NCBI GenBank assembly: GCA_025041175.1
Contig: JAKCFJ010000002.1
Location: 310,001 to 374,000, forward strand
Reading direction: 5' to 3'
DNA: 64,000 bases
Source of the DNA: Halobacteriales archaeon YIM A00010
Lineage (GTDB): Archaea > Halobacteriota > Halobacteria > Halobacteriales > Haloarculaceae
The translations under genes and the position numbers were made by a program. Below the pieces are notes generated by a model. That model saw only the letters and a program-made list of their open reading frames with translations. It was not told where the DNA came from and ran no database searches. Below, one piece after another: positions 57,427 through 64,000 of the stretch. How positions within the stretch are numbered: position 1 is the first letter of the stretch; each line of letters begins with the position of its first letter.

Positions 57427-59607
57427 TCAGTCGTCGAATACGGTCTCTTCTGCTCGTGTGATCGACTTGCTGGTCCAGTAGTCGTGATCGTCGTCGACGC
57501 GGAAACACGCGGCGTCGTGGGCCGTCTCGTCAGGAACGTCGAACGATTCAGGGCTTTGGGTTCGACAGATCTCTCTGGCGTTCGGACAGCGGGTGTGGTA
57601 GCGACAGCCACTGGGGGGGTCTGTCGGATCCGGAATATCGATCGTTCGGATCGGCGCTTCCTCTGTATTTTTTTCAACACCCAGTTCCGGCGTCGCCCAG
57701 CACAGCGCCTTCGTGTAGGGGTGTTGTGGGTTGTGGATGATCTGCTCGGGCGTACCGATCTCTACGAGCTGGCCGAGATAGACGACGCCGATCCGTCCCC
57801 CTGTTTTCTCGGCGATGTAGCGGGCGTTCGAGAGATCGTGAGAGACGAACAGATACGACGTGTCGAACGTGTCTTGTAGTTGGATCATGAGATCCATCAT
57901 CTCGACGCGCAGCGACACGTCCAGCGCGCTGACCGGCTCGTCGGCCATGATCAGATCGGGGTTCATCAACATCGCGCGGATGAGCGCGACGCGCTGTTGC
58001 TCACCGCCGCTGAGCTGATGGGGATATCGCTCGATGTAATCATTGGGTGGTGTCATCCCGACGTGTTCGAGCAGGCTCAAAACCCGCTGTGTCCGGTCGT
58101 TGCCATCGAGATCCTTGTTCCACCGCTTGAGCGGCGCTTCGAGGCTTGTCTTGACGCGCCGGTGGGGATTCAGGGCACTCCCGGGGTCCTGGTGGACGAT
58201 CTGGAGCGACCGGCGGATCTCACCCCACTCGATCCCCGTATCGGTCCCTGTCTGGACGTCCCAGATGTCGTGGCCACGGAACTGAACGCTGCCGCCCGTC
58301 GGTTCCTGGAGTCCGACCGCCGTTTTTCCCAGCGTCGTCTTGCCACAGCCCGACTCCCCAACGAGTACGACCACGTCTTTCTCGTAGATGTCCACAGAGA
58401 CGCCGTTGACGGCCTCGACAACGTCGGAGTCGGAGAACATATCGAAAAAGCTCTGCTCTGTCTCGAAATGCACCTCGACATCCTCGAGTGAGACGACCGG
58501 ATCGATCTCCTCGGATTGCGCGCGCGTATCGACAGCTGTCGATTGGAGAACCGACGATACGTCGTAGTCATCAGTCATCGAGATCTCCTCGCGTGCAGTC
58601 GACCAGTGGTGACAGTGGACAGGATGATTGGCGTTGACCTCGTAGGCGCGGGGATCCTCGTGACGACACTGGTCGTCGGCGAGCGGACAGCGCGGGTGGA
58701 ACGAACAGCCAGACGGTACGTTCACCGGGTCCGGCGCGCTCCCCTCGACCGGCTGCATCGTTTCGATCGGTGCCTCGAGATTCGGTGTCGACTTCAAGAG
58801 GAGCCGTGTGTAGGGGTGGGCAGCGTCTTCGAGGATCTCGTCGGTCGGACCGAGTTCGACGAACTCGAAGGCGTACAACACCCCGATCCGGTCCGCGATG
58901 TCCGCGACCAGGGGCAGGTCGTGGGTGATGAACACGATCGTCAGATCGTACTCCGCTTTGATCTCCCGAATCAACGAAATGATCGACCGCTGCATCAACA
59001 GATCCAGCGCCGCCGTCGGCTCGTCCATCACCAGGACCTCCGGCTCCAACACCAGGCTCAGGGCGATCAATGCTCGCTGTTTCATCCCGCCCGACAGCTC
59101 GTGGGGATACGAATCGAGCACTCGGTCTGGCTCGAGATACAGATCCTCGAGAATGCCCTCGGCCCGCTCCATCCCCTCGTCGATGTCGTAATCGTGGGCG
59201 TCGAGCGTCTCGACGAAATGCGTCCGGATCTTGCGGACGGGATTGAACGAGCTCATCGCCCCCTGGAACACCATCGAGATTGTCTCCCAGCGGAGTTCTT
59301 TCAGCCCCTGCTTGTCGAGATCGAGGACATCGACCGGTTCTCCATCGGTCGGGCGATACGTGATATCCCCGTACGCGACGCCCGGATCCACGACCGCGTC
59401 GAGGAGAGCGGATGCGAGCATCGACTTCCCGCTGCCGCTTTCCCCGACGATGCCGAGGATCTCGTTTCGCTGGATGTCCAGCTCCACGTCGTCGAGAACC
59501 CGGGATTCCCCACGATCCATATCGAACGTGACGGACGTGTTCCGTATCTGTAGGATCGGATCGTGGTGTGCTGGTCTGCGTTGGTGGTCGGATTCGGAAA
59601 CGGTCAT
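57427..59607 (-). CDS. Fused peptide/oligosaccharide ABC transporter ATPase (DppD-DppF type)
   Basis: This is a 726-residue protein with two complete ATPase halves. The first has Walker A GESGSGKS, LSGGMKQRALIALS and VLVMDEPTAALD; the second has GESGCGKT, LSGGEQQRVALIRA and LIMADEPVSALD. Each half ends with an oligo_HPY domain containing a CX5CX6C motif (GCSFHPRCPLADDQC and GCRYHTRCPNAREIC) plus a later Cys, which in some oligopeptide permeases binds a [4Fe-4S] cluster. DppD and DppF are usually separate genes; the fusion is seen in other haloarchaea. Its start is three bases after the DppC stop. Confidence 0.92.
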   Translation of the reverse strand: MTVSESDHQRRPAHHDPILQIRNTSVTFDMDRGESRVLDDVELDIQRNEILGIVGESGSGKSMLASALLDAVVDPGVAYGDITYRPTDGEPVDVLDLDKQGLKELRWETISMVFQGAMSSFNPVRKIRTHFVETLDAHDYDIDEGMERAEGILEDLYLEPDRVLDSYPHELSGGMKQRALIALSLVLEPEVLVMDEPTAALDLLMQRSIISLIREIKAEYDLTIVFITHDLPLVADIADRIGVLYAFEFVELGPTDEILEDAAHPYTRLLLKSTPNLEAPIETMQPVEGSAPDPVNVPSGCSFHPRCPLADDQCRHEDPRAYEVNANHPVHCHHWSTAREEISMTDDYDVSSVLQSTAVDTRAQSEEIDPVVSLEDVEVHFETEQSFFDMFSDSDVVEAVNGVSVDIYEKDVVVLVGESGCGKTTLGKTAVGLQEPTGGSVQFRGHDIWDVQTGTDTGIEWGEIRRSLQIVHQDPGSALNPHRRVKTSLEAPLKRWNKDLDGNDRTQRVLSLLEHVGMTPPNDYIERYPHQLSGGEQQRVALIRAMLMNPDLIMADEPVSALDVSLRVEMMDLMIQLQDTFDTSYLFVSHDLSNARYIAEKTGGRIGVVYLGQLVEIGTPEQIIHNPQHPYTKALCWATPELGVEKNTEEAPIRTIDIPDPTDPPSGCRYHTRCPNAREICRTQSPESFDVPDETAHDAACFRVDDDHDYWTSKSITRAEETVFDD

Positions 59608-59609
59608 GA

Positions 59610-60671
59610 TCAGATACCTCCCATCGGTTCGTTCGTCGGTTCCTCGTCGGTCTCACCGCTCTCATCGATATCGGCAGTGGTCTTTTCGTGGCGCGCGCGG
59701 ACCCGTGGGTTGAACACCCGGTCCAGCGATTGGCCCAGTAGCGTCAACCCAATGGAGATCAACACGATCGCGACCATCGGCACCAAAAACCAGTGGAGTG
59801 CGCCGGGTCGGGCGTGAGCGCGGGCCTGGTAGGCCAGCTGTAGCATGGTCCCCCAGTTCAGCTTCTCGAACGGCAAGATTCCGAGATAGTACAGCGCAAC
59901 GGCCTCGAAGATCACTCGCCGTCCTGCGGACGTGAGATTGATCACAACGTACGGCATCAGGTGGGGAAGGATCTCCTTAAAGACGATCGTGGGTGTGCTC
60001 AGCCCCATCGCCTGGGAGGCCTCCACGAACGATTCCTGTCGCAGCGTGAGCATCTGCGACCGGATGGCGCGTGCGAGTCCGCCCCACGCTGCGATGCTCA
60101 ACAACACCCCGACTGCATAGGGGTTGCCCAGGATGTGATCCTCCAGCAACAGCCCGAGCACCATCACCAGCGGAAAGCCCGGCAGGTTGATGAACACGTC
60201 TGTGATCGAGCTCAGCGCCGTATCGATCGGGGTGTCGCTTTTGTAGCCCGCGATGGAGCCGATAGTGGTACCGATGATGACGGTGAATAACGCCCCCGAT
60301 GTCACCATCTTCAGGATTGTATCCGTGGAGTGAACTACCTGTGCGAACAGATCCCGGCCCTGCGCGTCGGTCCCCAGCACGTACTCCCAGTTCTCGAACG
60401 GCCCGACCAACGCCGGCCCCTCGGTCACCCGGGTTGGTTCCACAACCAACGGTCCGATGATTCCAAGCGCCAGGAATCCGAGCACGATCGTCAGCCCGAT
60501 CCGGGCGCGCCAGTCCCTGAGGATGATCGAGAGCGGAGCGTAGACGTACGCATCGTACAGCTTCCGGTAGCGCTCCGATCTGGTTTCTTCGTACTCCGAT
60601 ACCACCTCGAACGGGGAGCTAATCGCCCCGCCGTCGGGCTCGATACTGTCTGAAGATTCGTCGTGTGTCAT
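59610..60671 (-). CDS. Peptide/oligosaccharide ABC transporter permease (DppC type)
   Basis: This 353-residue protein has six helices, an N-terminal OppC-like domain (SIILRDWRARIGLTIVLGFLALGIIGPLVVEP), the motif VLGTDAQGRDLFAQVVHST and the EAA loop (SFVEASQAMGLSTPTIVFKEILPHLMP). The acidic tail is probably cytosolic. Its ATG overlaps the DppB stop by 4 bases. Confidence 0.93.
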   Translation of the reverse strand: MTHDESSDSIEPDGGAISSPFEVVSEYEETRSERYRKLYDAYVYAPLSIILRDWRARIGLTIVLGFLALGIIGPLVVEPTRVTEGPALVGPFENWEYVLGTDAQGRDLFAQVVHSTDTILKMVTSGALFTVIIGTTIGSIAGYKSDTPIDTALSSITDVFINLPGFPLVMVLGLLLEDHILGNPYAVGVLLSIAAWGGLARAIRSQMLTLRQESFVEASQAMGLSTPTIVFKEILPHLMPYVVINLTSAGRRVIFEAVALYYLGILPFEKLNWGTMLQLAYQARAHARPGALHWFLVPMVAIVLISIGLTLLGQSLDRVFNPRVRARHEKTTADIDESGETDEEPTNEPMGGI

Positions 60672-61684
60672 TGTGTTCTCCGTGCGCGTGGATCAACGTA
60701 GCCGTAGGTCAAATCAGCCACCAGTAATGCGATCACTACTGCCACCGTGATAACCATGAATCCACCCATCATCAGCGGGTAGTCACGCTGGTGGGTCGCC
60801 TCAAGCAACACCAATCCAATGCCGCGGTACTGAAATACCTGCTCTAGGACGACCGATCCGCCGAACATCGCGCCGATCCTGATCAACAGCGAGGTGTACA
60901 TCGGCAACACGGCGTTCCGTGCGACGTACTGGGTCGAGATCGTGAGATCCGACAGCCCGCGGAGCCGGGCCACCCGGAGATAATCCTCACCCAGCACGCG
61001 GATGCTGTTGCCGCGCATTCCCAGCGAGGCCATGCCCGAGGCCACCAACATCGACAGTATCGGCAGTGCCGCGTGGTAGACGATCCCCGAGACGTAGGCC
61101 ACCGTAAATCCCGGATCAATCCCGGTTGGCTGGCGCCCATTGCTGGGAAAGAGGTTCCATCTGTAGGCGAGGAAGATCAACAACAGCAGCGCGAGCACGT
61201 AAAACGGGACCGACCCGATCACCACGGCGTAGGATGTCAGTCCAACGTCCAGCTTTCCACCCTCCCAGTAGGCCATCAGCGCGCCAATGGCGATTCCCAG
61301 GAAGAAACTGATGAAGATCGCCCAGCTGAGCACGAACAGCGTCCATGGAAGCGTTTCCGCGATGATCTCGGTCACCGGCCGCGTGAAGTAGATCGACTGT
61401 CCCAGATTCCCCTGTAGGGTGTTCGTGAGGTAGTCCACGTACGCAGCCGGAATCGGTTGGTCGGGATCGATCGTCAGCCGGAGCTCGATGAGCTCCCTCG
61501 CGCGCGCCGGATTGATCCCCTGTCTCGACATCCGCGTGACTAGCGCCCCCATGATGTTGCCAGGCATCATACGCACCATCACGAAGGAGAGTGTGAGCAC
61601 TGCCCACACGGTGAACAACGCTTGGCCAATTCGCCTGATGCGCCAGTCTAGCGTTAACATGAATGTATGCTTGTTCTGAATCAT
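60668..61684 (-). CDS. Peptide/oligosaccharide ABC transporter permease (DppB type)
   Basis: This is a 338-residue permease with six helices; RIRRIGQALFTVWAVLTLSFVMVRMMPGN at the N-terminus and the EAA loop LGEDYLRVARLRGLSDLTISTQYVARNAVLP are typical of DppB. The start may be the ATG at 61660 (MLTLDWRIRR), as the first eight residues are atypical. It lies 54 bases downstream of the small membrane protein. Confidence 0.92.
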   Translation of the reverse strand: MIQNKHTFMLTLDWRIRRIGQALFTVWAVLTLSFVMVRMMPGNIMGALVTRMSRQGINPARARELIELRLTIDPDQPIPAAYVDYLTNTLQGNLGQSIYFTRPVTEIIAETLPWTLFVLSWAIFISFFLGIAIGALMAYWEGGKLDVGLTSYAVVIGSVPFYVLALLLLIFLAYRWNLFPSNGRQPTGIDPGFTVAYVSGIVYHAALPILSMLVASGMASLGMRGNSIRVLGEDYLRVARLRGLSDLTISTQYVARNAVLPMYTSLLIRIGAMFGGSVVLEQVFQYRGIGLVLLEATHQRDYPLMMGGFMVITVAVVIALLVADLTYGYVDPRARRTQ

Positions 61685-61738
61685 TACTAATTAATGTTTC
61701 CAACCGCATCGAACCGACACCCCCGAAAGCATCACTCG

Positions 61739-61933
61739 TTACAGAGGATCCCAGCCCGTGTGGATGATGATGAGGCTCCCGAGCAACCCGCCCACCACAG
61801 GGATGAGCGTTCCTAACATCACGACCCGTGTTCCCGGACCCGGCTGGGAGAACACCAACGAGAACCCCAGGAGGAGCAAAAACAGGATGTTAATGCTGAG
61901 TACCAGCTGTGCGGCAGCCTGAAGGAATCCCAT
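61739..61933 (-). CDS. Small two-helix membrane protein in the ABC operon
   Basis: This 64-residue protein is mostly hydrophobic, with helices at about 5-27 (QAAAQLVLSINILFLLLLGFS) and 37-57 (VVMLGTLIPVVGGLLGSLII). No family is recognised. It sits between the binding protein and the DppB permease with short gaps, so it is probably an accessory component of the transporter. Confidence 0.65.
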   Translation of the reverse strand: MGFLQAAAQLVLSINILFLLLLGFSLVFSQPGPGTRVVMLGTLIPVVGGLLGSLIIIHTGWDPL

Positions 61934-61970
61934 AGCGTCCAGTTGGGGGATACGCTATTAAATGTTGGTC

Positions 61971-63794
61971 TCAACCCGTGTGTTCGATCGTGGCGTCTCC
62001 CATCTTCGGGATGAGATACAGCGCATCCTCGGTGCCATTGATAACGGGATCTGGGGCGTCGAGATTCCAGTTGGCTGCGTTGTAGGCACCGGCGTCGGGC
62101 TGATACATCGCCTCGATCTGTGGAACGTGCTGGTTCCACCACCACATCAGCTCCTTGTGGTACGTATCCTCGTTTGTGATCTGCCACTGGCGGATGTGTT
62201 CCTCGATATTGATCTCCTTGGTGCCGTTTGCGCCCTCGGGGTCACCCACCGGCATCGGGATCTCCGCGTTCATCGGGAAGTGCGCGATCGACTTGATCCA
62301 CACCGGCACCAGATCCAGCGCCCACATCGCGCGGATGCCGTTGGCCGAAGAGCCATCCGGCATGATGTCGTACTCGCCGGCCTGGCGGCGCTCGTCGAAG
62401 GTTGCGTCATCGACCTGCTCCTGGCTGGTGGCGATGCCGAAGTCGTTGAGGTTCTGTTTCAACACGCCGATATCCTTCCGATCGGCGCCGTTCATGACAT
62501 TGACTTCGAAGCGCTCGCCGTTTGGTCTGAGCCAGTTGCCGTCGCCGTCGCGGCTGTAGCCCGCTCCTTCGAGCAACTCGGTGGCGCGTTCGGTGTTGTT
62601 CTGGCCGTATTTGGTGAAATCCGACACCCACTCTGCGGATTTGTGAGTGTTGTTTTCGAGCACGGGACCGGGAATCCGACACGGCGGATGGTCGAAGATC
62701 TCGTTGATCCCCTGGAGCAACTCGGTGACCTGCTGGCGGTCGAAGACGTGACAGACCGCCTTCCGGACGTTCCGGTCGGTGAACGGCGTGTCGTAGCTCA
62801 CGCCCTCCCCGCAGTTGAACGTGAACAGCTTGTTGGTGGAGAAGTTCTCCTTGATAAGGGTGTGTTCTTCGGGGAGCTGGCCCTTCACGTCGTCGGCCAC
62901 TGGGAACATGGTGTGGGCGGCGTCCACCTTGTTGTTGATGTACGGTTGGGTGGGCTTTGTCTGCTCGTACAGATTTATCACGTACTCGTCGAAGTTGATG
63001 TTGTCGGCGTTGGGATGGTCTTCGTAGACCGAAAACACCATCTCGGTGTCGCCGATGTTTTCGACCTCGAATGGCCCGTTGCCCACAGCATCTTGCAACA
63101 GCGGCTCGCCCGTGGTTGTGATCTCCTCGAGCACTGATTCCGTGTCGTTGCCACTTTCCAGCTGCTCTAGCCAGCCGCTCCACTGGTCGTCGGAGTGTTT
63201 GGTGAAGATGCCACGGCTCACATCGCCGATCAGATCTGAGACCGCGTTCTCGACCGCGACCTTGTCGGTCACCGGGTCGTGGAGGCCGATCCGGACGGTC
63301 TGTTCGTCTGGAGCCTCTGCGCTGGCGATGAACTGGTGGGGGCGCTCGTCGTCTTCGGCCTGGTACTCCAGGATTCTCAGCGAGATCTTGAGCTGTGTCA
63401 CCCAATCGTCGGCCACCACCTGATCACCGTCGTGCCAGGTCCAATCTTCGGAGAAGGTCAGCTCAAGGGTGGTGTCGTCGGGCATCCCCCAGTCAGTGGC
63501 GATCAGCCCGAACAGCTCGTCCGCAGACGGGCTATGAATCACGGGGCGATCGAAGATCAGCGCGCCCGGGTGCCACGTTCCGCGCTGGCTCTCGTTCCAC
63601 GGGTTAACGTGGCGCTTGGAGGGGATCGTTTTGCTGGTTTCCGGGTCGAACACCCGGAACCGGTTCGAATTGTTGCCGCTGCCGCTTTCGTTACCGCCGA
63701 GACAGCCAGCGAGCAGCGCCACTCCGCCGGCACCGTATTTGAGGACGGATCGTCGGGTGTGCTTGCTCGTTCGCCAGGTTGTACTATTCGGCAT
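61971..63794 (-). CDS. ABC transporter substrate-binding lipoprotein (SBP family 5)
   Basis: This 607-residue protein has a Tat motif (KHTRRSVLKYGAGG) and a lipobox ending in LAGC, followed by the DppA/OppA-type fold: LTFSEDWTWHDGDQVVADDWVTQLKI, VGNGPFEVENIGDTEMVFSVYEDHPNADNINFDEYV and VRKAVCHVFDRQQV. The family binds peptides, nickel or oligosaccharides; an oligosaccharide role is possible here but not shown. The ATG at 63794 is supported by a TATA box at 63816-63830. The same ending (YNAANW...PKM..ATIEHTG) recurs in the partial gene to its right. Confidence 0.92.
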   Translation of the reverse strand: MPNSTTWRTSKHTRRSVLKYGAGGVALLAGCLGGNESGSGNNSNRFRVFDPETSKTIPSKRHVNPWNESQRGTWHPGALIFDRPVIHSPSADELFGLIATDWGMPDDTTLELTFSEDWTWHDGDQVVADDWVTQLKISLRILEYQAEDDERPHQFIASAEAPDEQTVRIGLHDPVTDKVAVENAVSDLIGDVSRGIFTKHSDDQWSGWLEQLESGNDTESVLEEITTTGEPLLQDAVGNGPFEVENIGDTEMVFSVYEDHPNADNINFDEYVINLYEQTKPTQPYINNKVDAAHTMFPVADDVKGQLPEEHTLIKENFSTNKLFTFNCGEGVSYDTPFTDRNVRKAVCHVFDRQQVTELLQGINEIFDHPPCRIPGPVLENNTHKSAEWVSDFTKYGQNNTERATELLEGAGYSRDGDGNWLRPNGERFEVNVMNGADRKDIGVLKQNLNDFGIATSQEQVDDATFDERRQAGEYDIMPDGSSANGIRAMWALDLVPVWIKSIAHFPMNAEIPMPVGDPEGANGTKEINIEEHIRQWQITNEDTYHKELMWWWNQHVPQIEAMYQPDAGAYNAANWNLDAPDPVINGTEDALYLIPKMGDATIEHTG

Positions 63795-63815
63795 GCCCCA
63801 TAATGACGGGAGGGG

Positions 63816-63830
63816 GTACATATATTTAAC
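63816..63830 (-). promoter_or_regulatory. TATA box of the binding-protein gene
   Basis: On the minus strand the element reads GTTAAATATATGTAC, about 25-35 bases upstream of the ATG at 63794. The binding-protein gene can thus be transcribed apart from the paralogue upstream. Confidence 0.6.
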
Positions 63831-63887
63831 TATAGCTGATAGTCGTATTTCACATAACAATCTCGGAGAAGCTTCCGTCGGTGGCTC

Positions 63888-64000
63888 TCAGCCGGTGTGT
63901 TCGATGGTGGCCTCATTCATCTTCGGCAGCAGGTACAGCAGGTCTTCGACGCCCTGGATAATGGTGTCATCGCCGTTGAGCGACCAGTTGGCTGCGTTGT
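63888..64000 (-). CDS. C-terminal fragment of a second, paralogous SBP family 5 lipoprotein
   Basis: Only the last 36 codons before the TGA at 63888-63890 are inside the window: NAANWSLNGDDTIIQGVEDLLYLLPKMNEATIEHTG without the start. They match the end of the 61971-63794 protein (NAANWNLDAPDPVINGTEDALYLIPKMGDATIEHTG) at most positions, so this is a tandem duplicate of the binding protein, cut by the window edge. Confidence 0.88.
   Translation of the reverse strand, partial: NAANWSLNGDDTIIQGVEDLLYLLPKMNEATIEHTG

Overview
The window comes from a halophilic archaeon (class Halobacteria). The encoded proteins are strongly acidic. Secreted proteins carry twin-arginine (Tat) signals, often with a lipobox. 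Coding DNA is GC-rich, while promoters are short AT-rich stretches with archaeal TATA boxes close to the start codons. Many operon genes overlap by 4 bases (ATGA or GTGA). I saw no rRNA, tRNA, CRISPR array or intact insertion sequence.

Layout. (1) 0-15 kb is an aromatic or N-heteroaromatic catabolic region. It holds two VOC proteins, an SDR, an aspartate dehydrogenase-like enzyme, a NicX-like ring-cleaving dioxygenase, a ThDP enzyme, an alpha/beta hydrolase, Rieske oxygenase alpha and beta subunits, a sodium:solute symporter with a small partner, and an IclR regulator. A substrate-binding-protein/permease fusion relic lies at its edge. (2) 15.7-24.4 kb carries an enolase-superfamily sugar-acid dehydratase, a cytosolic ThuA-like protein, a 626-aa protein of unknown family, a TctCBA tripartite transporter and a 2-hydroxyacid dehydrogenase. 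(3) 24.8-31.1 kb has an IclR regulator and a compact cluster resembling the bacterial ebo/edb cluster: a type I phosphodiesterase, an inositol-phosphate-synthase-like cyclase, a TatD hydrolase, a xylose-isomerase-like TIM barrel and a UbiA prenyltransferase. (4) 31.4-52.8 kb is a secreted oxidation region. It holds three large PQQ-type sugar dehydrogenases with fused cupredoxin, ThuA or DUF1080 domains, a multicopper oxidase, two more TIM-barrel isomerases (one exported), a stand-alone exported DUF1080 protein and a BMP-type ABC importer. It also contains relics of a second multicopper oxidase and of transposases. (5) 53.5-64 kb has an aldehyde dehydrogenase relic, a second ThDP enzyme, a DapA-family aldolase/dehydratase and a peptide/oligosaccharide-type ABC transporter with duplicated binding proteins.

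How the genes may work together. Region 4 reads as an extracytoplasmic sugar or glycoside oxidation system in which fused blue-copper domains could pass electrons from a PQQ dehydrogenase towards the multicopper oxidase. ThuA, DUF1080 and the exported TIM barrel point to 3-keto-glycoside chemistry. ABC and Tct transporters and sugar-acid enzymes on both sides could take up and process the products. This is inference from domain content; no reaction is shown by the sequence alone. The ebo-like cluster, with an inositol-phosphate-synthase-type cyclase where bacteria usually have a dehydroquinate-synthase-type EboD, is the second most interesting system.
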